Of a stretch of DNA of 64,000 nucleotides, positions 10,482 through 19,524 are shown in pieces. Made by a program: the position numbers and the translations under genes. Source of the stretch: Schaalia odontolytica (GTDB taxonomy: Bacteria; Actinomycetota; Actinomycetes; Actinomycetales; Actinomycetaceae); assembly GCF_024584435.1 (NCBI RefSeq), contig NZ_CP102197.1, forward strand, positions 806,001 to 870,000, given 5' to 3'. Below the pieces are notes generated by a model. The model was not told where the DNA came from and made no database searches. It saw only the letters and a list, made by a program, of their open reading frames with translations. Positions within the stretch are counted from its first letter, which is position 1; every line of letters begins with the position of its first letter.

Positions 10482-10487
10482 TAGGAT
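10482..10487 (+). promoter_or_regulatory. Possible -10 box TAGGAT close to the transporter start
   Basis: TAGGAT fits the actinobacterial -10 pattern TANNNT and ends 7 nt before ATG 10495, the spacing expected of a leaderless mRNA. The overlapping AGGA could instead act as a Shine-Dalgarno. The sequence alone does not decide. Confidence 0.35.
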
Positions 10488-10494
10488 AGGCCTC

Positions 10495-11889
10495 ATGCCC
10501 GAGCAATCCTCGTCCCTTTCGTCTACGGCATGGAGCCGCATCGAGATTGGCCTGGCGCTCGGCTCGATCCTGCTCATCACCCTTGTCGCCTTCGAGGAGC
10601 TGGCCGCCACGACGATCATGCCAAGCGTCGTCGCGTCGTATCGGGCATCCGCCTGGTACCCGCTCGCCTCGGGCGCGGCCCTGGCAACCCAGCTGAGCGC
10701 AACGGTCGTCGCCGGGGTACTGGCCGACTGGAAGGGCCCGCGTTTCGTTCTTGTTGCGGGCATCGCCCTGTTCGTCGCGGGCCTGGTCGTCAGCGCGCTC
10801 GCGCCTACTATCGTTGTCTTCGTCGCGGGGCGCGCCCTCCAGGGCCTCGGCGGCGGTCTCCTTGTCGTCCCGCTCTACGTCCTCGTGGGAAGACTCGTCG
10901 CTCCCGCTCGCCGCCCTTCGTTCTTCGCGTGGTTCTCCCTCGCGTGGGTCCTCCCCTCCCTGATCGGTCCCGCGATCGCGGGGTACGTCACGCAATTGTG
11001 GGGCTGGCGCTACATCTTCGGCGTTGTTCCCATCCTCATTGCGGCCGGGTCCATCCCCGTGGCCTTCGTGCTGCGCGACCTTGCCCCCCAGGAGGAACGC
11101 CAGGCCTCCCATCTGGCGTCCCTGTCACGCAATGCGCTCTTGGCGGGCGTTGGCGTCATGGCTCTCCAGCTCGCGGGAGCGCTTCCCTCTCTCGCTGCGC
11201 GCGCCCTCGTTCTGCTCACGGGCGCCGTCCTTGCCGCCTGGGCGCTTCCCCGGCTGCTGCCTGGCGGAACCTTCCTCGCGCGCACGGGCATACCCTCGGC
11301 GGTTCTTGCACGCCTCAGCGCCATGGCGGCGCTCATCGGTCTTGAGGTGATGATCCCCCTGGTCATCCAGCGCGTGCACGGCTGGGACGAGGCCTTTGCA
11401 GGGTGGTGGGTGACGGTTGGGTCACTCACCTGGGCCGTGGGTTCGCTCGGCCAGGCGCGCGTGCACGACCCGAGGCGTCGGCGCGCCCTGCCCGTCGTCG
11501 GAGGGGCGCTCATGGCAGTCGGCTCCCTCCCGCTCGGACTTATTCTTGTCGACGCCGTTCCCCTGTGGATTCCCTTTATCGGATGGCTCGCCATGGGACT
11601 GGGTATCGGCCTGCTCCACGCGCCCCTGTCAGTCATGGCCCTGGAGGTCACGCCCGAGCGTCAGCATGGGCGCGTCTCGTCGTGGCTGCAGGTCGGGGAC
11701 TCGGCCGGACCGGCCCTCGAGCTTGCCGCCGTGTCCGTCATGATGAGCGCGTGGACGGCGACCGGAGTCTCCGGCGGGGCGGCTTACGTACCCTACTGGG
11801 TGATCGCCACCGCCCTCGCCTTCGTCACCGTGTTTGCGGTGCTCCGGCTTCGTCCTTCTTCTACGGAAGGCGAGGCTCAGTCGTCGTAG
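10495..11889 (+). CDS. MFS multidrug-type exporter (14-helix DHA2-like)
   Basis: This is a 464-aa integral membrane transporter of the major facilitator superfamily. Helix 1 is followed by [22 protein letters not shown] fits the loop 2-3 motif A, and [20 protein letters not shown] plus [17 protein letters not shown] are typical of the EmrB/QacA group. The chain is about 12-14 helices long with a short C-tail (LRPSSTEG). ATG 10495 is chosen because the hydrophobic core begins about 20 residues later; upstream codons are antisense to aspS. It diverges from aspS and its last 13 bases overlap the converging helicase gene. The substrate is unknown. Confidence 0.9.
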   Translation: MPEQSSSLSSTAWSRIEIGLALGSILLITLVAFEELAATTIMPSVVASYRASAWYPLASGAALATQLSATVVAGVLADWKGPRFVLVAGIALFVAGLVVSALAPTIVVFVAGRALQGLGGGLLVVPLYVLVGRLVAPARRPSFFAWFSLAWVLPSLIGPAIAGYVTQLWGWRYIFGVVPILIAAGSIPVAFVLRDLAPQEERQASHLASLSRNALLAGVGVMALQLAGALPSLAARALVLLTGAVLAAWALPRLLPGGTFLARTGIPSAVLARLSAMAALIGLEVMIPLVIQRVHGWDEAFAGWWVTVGSLTWAVGSLGQARVHDPRRRRALPVVGGALMAVGSLPLGLILVDAVPLWIPFIGWLAMGLGIGLLHAPLSVMALEVTPERQHGRVSSWLQVGDSAGPALELAAVSVMMSAWTATGVSGGAAYVPYWVIATALAFVTVFAVLRLRPSSTEGEAQSS

Positions 11890-13970
11890 CGGCGCTTGCC
11901 GAAGTGGCGGCGTCCTCCCTCGCGGTCCCAGCCTCCCTCGCGGTCGCGCCGAGCGCGCTTGATGTCCTTCTCCCAGCGCTCGGAGCGCACGCTGCGACGC
12001 GGGCGAGATCCGTCTCCCTTCTCAAAGCGGTGCGGGCGTTTGTCCCCGCGGTCGCCGGGCCGCTCCTCGCGTTGCCCCCCAGAGCCCCCTCGCGTCCGCG
12101 CGTCGCGGTCGAAGCCATCGCGGTCGCCGCGCGGATACCTGCCAGGTCCCTCGTCGACGCGGATGCGCAGCTGGCGTCCTGAGACGTAGCCCTTCGAGAT
12201 GCGCGACAGCTGCTCACCGGAGAGGTCGGCCGTGATATCGACCAACGAGAACGTCGGGTAGATTTCGATGTGGCCGATATCGCGCCCGTCGATACCTCCC
12301 TCACCCGCGATGGCACCGACGATGGAACCCGGCTTGACTCGATCCTTCTTACCGACCTCCACGCGGTAGCGGGTGCCCGACCCGGGCGCGGGGCGTCCCC
12401 CCGCCCGCCTGCGAGCTCCGTCGGCGCCGCCCTTGATCGGGCGGTCCTTGTCCCGTCCGGCTTCGAAAGACGCTCCGACGAACTCACCGGACTCGTCCAA
12501 ACGCTCTTCGCGACGGACCTTGCCCGCGCCGCGGCGGTCCTTCTCGACCCGCGGGGCGGGTCCCTCGTCACCGACGGCGCTCGCCACGAGGGCAGCGGCG
12601 ATGTCCTCGACGCTCGTCTCCTGGCCGAGCTTCGCCAGGAGCCCCCTGTACATGTCCAGGCGCCCGCGCTCGATGCGCGCCCCGATGCCCTCCAGGAGAC
12701 GCCGCGCGCGAAACTCTGAGACGGCGGCGGGCGACGGAATCGCAACCTCCTCCATGTCCGTGCCCGTCAGCTTCTCGATCCGGCGCAAACGGCCGTGCTC
12801 GCGCGGCGTGAAGAACGTCAAGGCGCGTCCCTGTCGGCCGGCCCGACCGGTCCGTCCGATGCGATGCACGTACGCCTCGGGTTCGCGAGGCACGTCGAAG
12901 TTCACGACAAGCGAGATGCGTTCCACGTCGAGGCCACGAGCGGCAACGTCAGTGGCCACGAGTACATCAAGGGCCCCGGTCTTGAGGCGTTCGACCATGC
13001 GCTCGCGCTCGGTTTGGGCAACGTCACCGGAAATGCCCGCGGCGCGGAAACCCCGAGCCGACAGCTCCAGGGACACCTCCTCGACGTCCGCCCTCGTTCG
13101 CACGAAGACGATGGCGGCGTCGGCTTCCTCCTGGCCGCGGGCGATATGCTGCGCGCGGGTGGCCAGGACTCGGCACAGGGCACCGATCTTGTGCTTGTAG
13201 GGGACGACCGCGTAGGTCTGGTGAATGGTATCCACCGTCGAGGACTCCGTCGAGACGGCGACCTTGACCGGATCCTTCAGGTGCTCGCGGGCCACCTTCT
13301 CGATGGCCGCGGGCATCGTTGCGCTGAACAGCGCGGTCAGGCGCTGTGCGGGGACGGCCGAGGCGATGGTCTCCACGTCCTCCGCGAAACCCATGCGGAG
13401 CATCTCGTCGGCCTCGTCCAACACGAGCATCCGCACGTTCGACAGGTCCAGCGCGCCTTTCTCGATCAGGTCGATCACGCGCCCGGGAGTGCCCACGACG
13501 ACCTGCGCGCCCCGCTTGAGGGCTCCGATCTGAGGACCGTAGGGGGAACCACCGTAGACGGGCACGACGTCGAGGCGGGCGGTGCGTGCGGCAAAGTCCT
13601 CGATCGCCTGTGCGCTTTGCATGGCGAGCTCACGCGTCGGCGCCAGGACAAGGGCCTGCACGTCGCGCTCGTCGGCATCGACGATGGCCAGGAGCGGAAG
13701 GCCGAATGCTGCGGTCTTGCCGGTGCCGGTCTGGGCGATGCCGACGACGTCGCGAAGCTCCAGCAGGGGCGGGATCGCGGCTGCCTGAATGGGCGTTGGG
13801 ACTCGGAAGCCCATGTCGGTGATTGCCGCGAGAATCTCGTCGGGCAATCCGAGGCTGGCGAAGGTCACACCCTCCTCGGCCTGGTCGCTGTCGGTATGTT
13901 CCTCGTCGACCTGCGCGGTGTCGCGCTCGTTCTCGGCGTCACGGGGCTCGATGTAGTCGTCGGAAGGCAT
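11877..13970 (-). CDS. deaD: DEAD-box ATP-dependent RNA helicase (DeaD/CsdA type)
   Basis: This 697-aa helicase unwinds structured RNA, typically in ribosome assembly or cold adaptation. The motifs occur in order: Q motif with TPIQAAAIPP, AQTGTGKTAAF, PTRELAMQ, GG, TPGRVID, DEAD (LVLDEADEML), SATMP, then ARGLDVERI and HRIGRTGRAGR. A DbpA/CsdA RNA-binding domain follows (RYRVEVGKKDRVKPGSIVGAIAGEGGIDGRDIGHI). The C-terminal about 80 residues are Arg/Gly/Asp-rich and probably disordered. ATG 13970 has AAGGA 5 nt upstream; ATG 13976 is too close to it. An acidic tail of about 35 residues precedes the core. The stop overlaps the transporter stop by 13 bp. Confidence 0.95.
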   Translation of the reverse strand: MPSDDYIEPRDAENERDTAQVDEEHTDSDQAEEGVTFASLGLPDEILAAITDMGFRVPTPIQAAAIPPLLELRDVVGIAQTGTGKTAAFGLPLLAIVDADERDVQALVLAPTRELAMQSAQAIEDFAARTARLDVVPVYGGSPYGPQIGALKRGAQVVVGTPGRVIDLIEKGALDLSNVRMLVLDEADEMLRMGFAEDVETIASAVPAQRLTALFSATMPAAIEKVAREHLKDPVKVAVSTESSTVDTIHQTYAVVPYKHKIGALCRVLATRAQHIARGQEEADAAIVFVRTRADVEEVSLELSARGFRAAGISGDVAQTERERMVERLKTGALDVLVATDVAARGLDVERISLVVNFDVPREPEAYVHRIGRTGRAGRQGRALTFFTPREHGRLRRIEKLTGTDMEEVAIPSPAAVSEFRARRLLEGIGARIERGRLDMYRGLLAKLGQETSVEDIAAALVASAVGDEGPAPRVEKDRRGAGKVRREERLDESGEFVGASFEAGRDKDRPIKGGADGARRRAGGRPAPGSGTRYRVEVGKKDRVKPGSIVGAIAGEGGIDGRDIGHIEIYPTFSLVDITADLSGEQLSRISKGYVSGRQLRIRVDEGPGRYPRGDRDGFDRDARTRGGSGGQREERPGDRGDKRPHRFEKGDGSRPRRSVRSERWEKDIKRARRDREGGWDREGGRRHFGKRRYDD

Positions 13971-14192
13971 AGTCATCCTTGTGTGTTGGGTGTCGGGGTA
14001 GCAAAACCATGGGGGCGGGCCGTCTCGGCTCCTCGGCGCGGCCTCACCCATAACAACAACTCCCGCATCCCGCGGGCACCATAACAAGGGGCAGCGCCTT
14101 ATCGCTACGCCTAGCTTACCCGCACGGCGCCTCAGACGGCGCGCGTCGTCAGCCACGTCACTCTCGCCGCCACGCGGCGCGCCTGCCTGTAC

Positions 14193-15782
14193 TCAGCGCG
14201 ACAGGCGCGCGATGAAGGAAGCGATCCTCACCTGCCGGTTGTCCTCCTCACGCACGGGTCCCACGACGAGGCGTTCGACTTCCTCGCGGCACAGGCTCGT
14301 CAGGTCCCTGGCGACAATGCGACGACGGCGAGAGGCCACCCACCTGCACGCGAGCGAGTTCATCCACGCGCACGCGAGGGTCAGGGCGCATCCACCCAGC
14401 GCCAGCGCCGTGGGAACGGGAACCCACCCAATGAACGGAACCCCGATCTCCACGAGGGCGGCTCGCCCCGCATGGACCACGCCAATCCACGCAATCCCCG
14501 CCACGCACGCGACCCATGCAAGAAGCTGCAGCACGCCGAAAGCCCGGGCAGCCCGCGGCGCCCCGGTCGAGACGTGAACGTGGCCGACGACCTGCCCGTG
14601 GGCGGCGGCGGGAACCCCGCGAGCTCCCTCGACGGCGCGATCGATGAGGTGGCTACGCCAGCGCGAGGGGCGTCCCCGCCCGCGGCGCCCGACCTCGTGG
14701 CGTACCGCGTTGACGAATGACGCCTCATCGGAGGGTGAGCGCGTCGGCAGGCTCGGCGTGGTTCCCTCCAGCGAGCGTGATTCATCGTCCAGGTGCAGGC
14801 GGCGCAGCGGATCGGCGCCCAGACGGGCCACCCATCGCAGGGGAAGCCATCCGCCCGCTCGACGCCCAGCCCTCCGGGTCGAAGCGGCAACGGCGTCGGC
14901 GATGAGCGGCGCACCGGTCAGCTGTGCGGCGGAAGCGGCCAGTTCCTCAGACATTCCCTCGGTGTCGAGGCCTCGAATGCGGCCGGTAAGGCCCACCGAG
15001 TCGTTGATGAGCACGACTGCCTCGCGCAGGGCGGCCTGTGCTCGCGCGGCCTGGCGAGTGACCCGCTGTGACTCCCGCGACAGGTGCGCGGCGAGAGCGT
15101 CGACTCCTTGCCCATTCGTCGCGCACACCGGGACGATCGGCGCGCCGTCCAGGCCGCGCTCGTCGAGAATTCGTCGCAGATCCGCCACGATCGCGTCCCT
15201 GGAGGAGGCGTCGAGCGTGTCGACGTGGGTGAGAGCAACGGTGACCGAGGCGTGCGACCTGCGCAGACGTTCCAGCCACTCCTCATGCAGTCGCGCGTCG
15301 GCGTACTTTTGCGGGTTGACAACCACCACGAGGCAATCCACGCGCGCCGCCAGCCGTGCCGCCACCTGGGCGTGCTCATCCCTGATCGAATCGATGTCCG
15401 GCAGGTCGAGGACGACCACGTCGCCGGGCAGCGCGCCCGGGGCCTCGACGCGCACGGAGACGCCGAGCCACTGCAGGAGCTGGCCGGGAGCACGCCCGCG
15501 CGGCAGAACCGCGCACGCCTCGTTCGTCGTGGGGCGCAGGACGCCGACACGGACCACCTCTCCCCCGCACAGCGCGTTGACGAGAGTGGACTTTCCCGCG
15601 CCGGTACCTCCCAGCATGCCGATCACGCACCACTGCGGATCGCACTCGGCGCGCTCAGAGGTCACGTTGATGAGCTCGCGGACCCGCGCAAGCGTCGCGT
15701 CATCCATGTCACGCGCGGCAAGGGAGCAGACCTCATCAAGCTGGGAGGCCGCCGTCGCGACCGCGTTGTCGTGCCGCTTCAC
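14193..15782 (-). CDS. Dynamin-like membrane GTPase, second of a pair
   Basis: This 529-aa P-loop GTPase has two C-terminal membrane helices (about 430-500). G1 is GGTGAGKST (58-66), and a RPTTNEA switch I follows. The G3 region is DLPDID (126-131), where the usual DxxG glycine is replaced, and G4 is THVD (185-188). A helical middle region of about 200 residues follows, then the helices and a basic KSxx-like segment. This layout resembles bacterial dynamin-like or septum GTPases such as Streptomyces DynA/DynB and YfjP types, but the family name is inference. GTG 15782 overlaps the stop of the partner GTPase as GTGA. It is the last gene of the hisS transcription unit. Confidence 0.8.
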   Translation of the reverse strand: MKRHDNAVATAASQLDEVCSLAARDMDDATLARVRELINVTSERAECDPQWCVIGMLGGTGAGKSTLVNALCGGEVVRVGVLRPTTNEACAVLPRGRAPGQLLQWLGVSVRVEAPGALPGDVVVLDLPDIDSIRDEHAQVAARLAARVDCLVVVVNPQKYADARLHEEWLERLRRSHASVTVALTHVDTLDASSRDAIVADLRRILDERGLDGAPIVPVCATNGQGVDALAAHLSRESQRVTRQAARAQAALREAVVLINDSVGLTGRIRGLDTEGMSEELAASAAQLTGAPLIADAVAASTRRAGRRAGGWLPLRWVARLGADPLRRLHLDDESRSLEGTTPSLPTRSPSDEASFVNAVRHEVGRRGRGRPSRWRSHLIDRAVEGARGVPAAAHGQVVGHVHVSTGAPRAARAFGVLQLLAWVACVAGIAWIGVVHAGRAALVEIGVPFIGWVPVPTALALGGCALTLACAWMNSLACRWVASRRRRIVARDLTSLCREEVERLVVGPVREEDNRQVRIASFIARLSR

Positions 15783-17428
15783 GCCAGTTCCTCTCCGGCT
15801 CTGTCGAGGGCAGCCTCCAGGCGTTCCAGGACGACGGCGTCACCCGATCGATCGACGCGCTCCACGAGGACCGCCACGACTCCTTCGATGGAGGTCCTCG
15901 CCAGGCGCTCCAGGAGCTGGCGCGCCTGGAGCGCGAGGGAACGCACGTTTCGTTCCCCGAAGTAGGACTCCAAGACGGTCTGCGACAGGGCGGCCGACGC
16001 ACCCGCGACGCCAACCTCGAGCCCTGTGATGCCTCCCGTCATCGCGAAGACGCTGACCATCAGGGAGAGCGTCACGACGTTGATTCCTCCGGCCAGTAGG
16101 CGACCCGTCACACGCGAGGACTCCGCTTGCGTCCTGACGATCTGCGTGACCTCCCCGGCCCATTCCTGCGCGATCGCGCGCCCGAGGGCATCGGCCTCGC
16201 CGGGATCAAGGTCAGGGTCGGGCAGGGAGGAATTCACCAGGGGCTCGGTGAGACGGTAGGCTTCGCGCCACGCCCGGTGATACTGGTCCGCAAGGTGCTG
16301 CGCCAAGCCGCCCGTGAGGTCGCGGCGCACCTGTTCTTCGGGGGCGGCCCGCCCCCGCACGGCGTCCACGACGCGCGAGCGAACGCCCGCAACAAAACGG
16401 GACAGCGACCTGCTCACGTCCCACGAGCCGAGCACGTCCGCGATGCGCGCGCTGATCTCTCCACGCAACAGATCGTCACTGGAGGATGCGGCGACGTCTC
16501 GCACGCACGAGGCCACGGCTCTCTCGATGCCCTCCAGCGCGCCCGCGTAGGCCGCAAGCTCCTCGCGGGAGCGCGCCAGCGCACCACGAGCCTCCTCGAG
16601 GCAGGAGGACACGGCCCCGGCGAGCGAACGGCGCACGATCCGGGCGCGCTCGTCCGCGTCCGTGCCAATCGACTCGAGGAAGGCACCCACCGGAACCACG
16701 GCTTCGATGGGCAGACGCCCATCCGTCAGCTCCTGCTCGTCAATCGTCATGATGGGAACACCGGCCAGCCCCCGACGCTCGGCGAGCGCCGCCAGATCGG
16801 CACTGATCTCGCCGCGCGCACCGGCAGGCACGCGGTTGAGGACGATCGCAACGCGCAGGCCGCGGCGGGCGGCCTCCTCCAGGTGAGTCCAGGCGACCGC
16901 ATCGGCATAGCGGGCGGCGCTGGTAACGAAGATCCACAGGTCCGCGCCGTCGAGGAGCTCGGCCGCGAGGCGACGATTGGACTCCTCCACCGAGTCGATG
17001 TCGGGAGCGTCGAGGATGGCGATGCCCGGACGCCAGAAGTCATCCACCGCGATCGTGACGGCACCCGGACTCTCCCCCTCGCCGACATGCTTGGCCAGGC
17101 GCGGCAGGACCCGCTCCGAGGTAAACCAGGCGCGTGCCTGAGGCGAGCACACGAGGACCGGGTGGCGCGTCGTTGGGCGAACCGCCCCCGCACGGCTCAC
17201 GTTTCGCCCCACCAGGGAGTTCACGAGCGTCGACTTGCCCGAGCCCGTCGATCCTCCGACGACAATGAGGATCGGCGCATTCGCGTCCTCCAGGCGCGGC
17301 AGGACCACGTCCTGGAGGCGCCGGAGCGCTCGCTCGGCGCTCGCCCGGGCATGAGGGTCCATGACCAGGACCGCGCCTGTCAAAGCATCCGCGAGGGCGC
17401 GGGCTGCGTCAACCGCCGTCCCCGGCAC
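15779..17428 (-). CDS. Dynamin-like GTPase, first of a pair
   Basis: This 549-aa P-loop GTPase is paralogous to its neighbour. G1 is GGSTGSGKST (58-67), and RPTTRHP occupies the switch I position. G3 is ILDAPDIDS (138-146), without the standard glycine. G4 is LNRVP (197-201), not the usual NKxD. About 230 helical residues follow, then a hydrophobic hairpin (about 440-490: NVVTLSLMVSVFAMTGGITGLEVGVAGA) and a helical C-terminus. GTG 17428 comes directly after the hisS stop (TGAGTG), so translation is coupled. Two adjacent, diverged GTPases with membrane-insertion segments fit a hetero-oligomeric dynamin pair; membrane remodelling at division is inference from relatives. Confidence 0.8.
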   Translation of the reverse strand: MPGTAVDAARALADALTGAVLVMDPHARASAERALRRLQDVVLPRLEDANAPILIVVGGSTGSGKSTLVNSLVGRNVSRAGAVRPTTRHPVLVCSPQARAWFTSERVLPRLAKHVGEGESPGAVTIAVDDFWRPGIAILDAPDIDSVEESNRRLAAELLDGADLWIFVTSAARYADAVAWTHLEEAARRGLRVAIVLNRVPAGARGEISADLAALAERRGLAGVPIMTIDEQELTDGRLPIEAVVPVGAFLESIGTDADERARIVRRSLAGAVSSCLEEARGALARSREELAAYAGALEGIERAVASCVRDVAASSSDDLLRGEISARIADVLGSWDVSRSLSRFVAGVRSRVVDAVRGRAAPEEQVRRDLTGGLAQHLADQYHRAWREAYRLTEPLVNSSLPDPDLDPGEADALGRAIAQEWAGEVTQIVRTQAESSRVTGRLLAGGINVVTLSLMVSVFAMTGGITGLEVGVAGASAALSQTVLESYFGERNVRSLALQARQLLERLARTSIEGVVAVLVERVDRSGDAVVLERLEAALDRAGEELA

Positions 17429-18775
17429 TCAGTCCGTCACCTTCTCAATCGCGGGTCGCGCATCGGCGGCGGCGATCGTCCAGGTCGAGGGATCCGCCTC
17501 CACCTGCTCGCCGCTGCGGATGTCCTTGACCGTGTCGGGTGCCCCCTCCTCGCCGGGAAACCACACGTAGGGAATGCCGCGCCTATCGGCAAACTTAATC
17601 TGCTTGCCGAACTTGGCAGCACTGGGAGCCACGTCGGTCGAGATGCCGCGCGAACGCAGCGACGCGGCGATTGCCTCCGAGCGCTCGCGCTGGGCCTCGT
17701 TGGTCACCGCGACGACGACCGCGGTCGGGACCTTGCGCGAGGAACGCACCATGGGGGCTGAGATCATGCGGGAGACCAGCCTGGACACGCCGATGGACAG
17801 GCCGACACCCGGGTAGGTGCGCTTGCCATCCTTGGCGAGCGAATCATAGCGCCCGCCCGAGCAAATCGAGCCGAGATCCTCGTGCCCCTCGATTTCCGAC
17901 TCGTACACGCTGCCCGTGTAGTAGTCGAGGCCTCGGGCGATCTTGAGGTCGGCGAGGACCGTTCCGGGCATGCGGGCATTGGCGGTGTCCAGAAGTCGGA
18001 TCAGCTCGCCCAGTCCCTCCTCGAGGAGGTCACCGCGAACACCGAGTTCACCGAGCCTGGAGCGTACCTCCTCGGAGTCAGCGCTGCGGATCTGAGCCAT
18101 CCGCAGAAGCGCGGACGCCTGCTCGCCCGCAATACCGGAGTCCGCGAGCTCGCTCGCCACCCCCTCCGGGCCGATCTTGTCGATCTTATCCAGCCCCCGC
18201 AGGGCGGCCTCCACGTCGGTGACGCCGAGAGACTCACACACGCCCTGAACGACCTTGCGGTTATTGACGAGCACCCGCACGGGCGGAATCGGCAAGTTGT
18301 TGAGTGCCTCGGCCATCACCAGCGGCAGGTCCACCTCGAAGTGGAACGGTAGCTCACCGTTTCCCACGACGTCGATGTCGGCCTGGGTGAATTCGCGGAA
18401 GCGTCCCTCCTGTGGGCGTTCTCCGCGCCAGACCTTCTGAATCTGGTAGCGCTTAAAGGGAAAGTCGAGATCGTTGGCGTTCTCCACGACGTAGCGCGCG
18501 AAGGGGACGGTGAGGTCGAAGTGCAGGCCCATGCCTCGTTCCTTGGAGGCCTTGGCGCCCGGGTTGCGGCTCGCCTGAAGGCGATCCAGCACGTAGATCT
18601 CCTTGGAGGTCTCACCCTTGGCTTGAAGCTGCTCGAGGGTCTCGACCGCCCGCGTCTCGATCCCCGCAAAGCCGTGGAGTTCGAACACGCGTCGCAGCTC
18701 ATCCAGAACGTGCGTCTCAATGATGCGTCCGGCGGGAAGCCACTCGGGGAAACCGGACAGTGAGGTGCGAGCCAT
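17429..18775 (-). CDS. hisS: Histidyl-tRNA synthetase
   Basis: This 448-aa class II synthetase charges tRNA-His. The visible motifs are: motif 1 helix, DLTVPFARYV, the motif 2 region (KRYQIQKVWRGERPQEGRFREFTQADIDVVG), histidine-A signature KIARGLDYYTGSVYE, YPGVGLSIGVSRL (motif 3) and a C-terminal anticodon-binding domain (VAVTNEAQRERSEAIAASLR). The length is normal. The start is ATG 18775. It sits between the MBL-fold hydrolase (31 nt upstream) and the two GTPases, on the same strand as rel, an order common in actinobacteria. Confidence 0.96.
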   Translation of the reverse strand: MARTSLSGFPEWLPAGRIIETHVLDELRRVFELHGFAGIETRAVETLEQLQAKGETSKEIYVLDRLQASRNPGAKASKERGMGLHFDLTVPFARYVVENANDLDFPFKRYQIQKVWRGERPQEGRFREFTQADIDVVGNGELPFHFEVDLPLVMAEALNNLPIPPVRVLVNNRKVVQGVCESLGVTDVEAALRGLDKIDKIGPEGVASELADSGIAGEQASALLRMAQIRSADSEEVRSRLGELGVRGDLLEEGLGELIRLLDTANARMPGTVLADLKIARGLDYYTGSVYESEIEGHEDLGSICSGGRYDSLAKDGKRTYPGVGLSIGVSRLVSRMISAPMVRSSRKVPTAVVVAVTNEAQRERSEAIAASLRSRGISTDVAPSAAKFGKQIKFADRRGIPYVWFPGEEGAPDTVKDIRSGEQVEADPSTWTIAAADARPAIEKVTD

Positions 18776-18806
18776 GAAAGCGTCCTTCTGTGATGCGGTG
18801 AGCGCG

Positions 18807-19523
18807 CTAGCCGATGCGGCGGGCGCGAATCAGATACTGGTTGGAGCGAATCTCATCCGCCAGCGTCGTGGCCGGTCCGTGCCCCGGTATGAGAATCGTC
18901 CGCGGGTCAAGCGCGTTGGAAATCGTGCGCAGCGAGTGCCGCATCTGGGTTTCATCTCCACCCGGCAGATCGGTGCGCCCGACGCTGCCCTTGAACAGGA
19001 CATCGGCGCTGAGCGCCCACGGGACCGGGCCGTGCGAGGAATAGAAGGACTGGTCGCTCACGCGAATGTCCAGTTCTCCGTGTCCGAGGAAGAGCGCTGA
19101 TCCTTCCGTGTGGCCGGGGGCGGGAAGCATCCGCAGCGTCAGCCCCGGACATATCTCGAAGGAGTCGGCGGGCATCTCACGCAGGTCGCTCGGCTTGACC
19201 CACGGCCCCGCGAAGTCAGGAGTGGGCATGGGCAGGTGGGATGCGGGGTCGTCCATGCGGTACATGTCGGGGCCGGGAAGGTAGACGGGAACGTGCCCAT
19301 CGCGGCCCCAGGTGGCAACCTCCGCGGCATCCCAGACGTGATCGGGGTGCGCATGCGTGAGCACAAGCGCGCCGACTCCCACGCCCTCGTGCTCGAGAAC
19401 CTCGCGAATGAGATGACGGATGCCGGCGGAAGGATCGACAACAAGGGCAGTGCCCGCCCCAGACGGGACGAGCACAAGCCCATTCGCCGAGTAGAACGGC
19501 GACGGAATCACGTGCAGTCGCAT
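18807..19523 (-). CDS. Metallo-beta-lactamase-fold hydrolase (glyoxalase II-like)
   Basis: This 238-aa MBL-fold protein carries the metal site THAHPDHVWDAAE (His57, His59, Asp61, His62), a further His in LPAPGHTEGSALF, the bridging Asp region (LSADVLFKGSVGRTDLPGGD) and the last His in LIPGHGP. This matches glyoxalase II and other thioester or small-molecule hydrolases of the COG0491 group. ATG 19523 lies 1 nt after the DUF349 stop, and a longer open frame upstream is Arg-rich noise. It precedes hisS, an arrangement I know from other actinobacteria, where this MBL protein remains of unproven function. Confidence 0.9.
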   Translation of the reverse strand: MRLHVIPSPFYSANGLVLVPSGAGTALVVDPSAGIRHLIREVLEHEGVGVGALVLTHAHPDHVWDAAEVATWGRDGHVPVYLPGPDMYRMDDPASHLPMPTPDFAGPWVKPSDLREMPADSFEICPGLTLRMLPAPGHTEGSALFLGHGELDIRVSDQSFYSSHGPVPWALSADVLFKGSVGRTDLPGGDETQMRHSLRTISNALDPRTILIPGHGPATTLADEIRSNQYLIRARRIG

Positions 19524-19524
19524 G

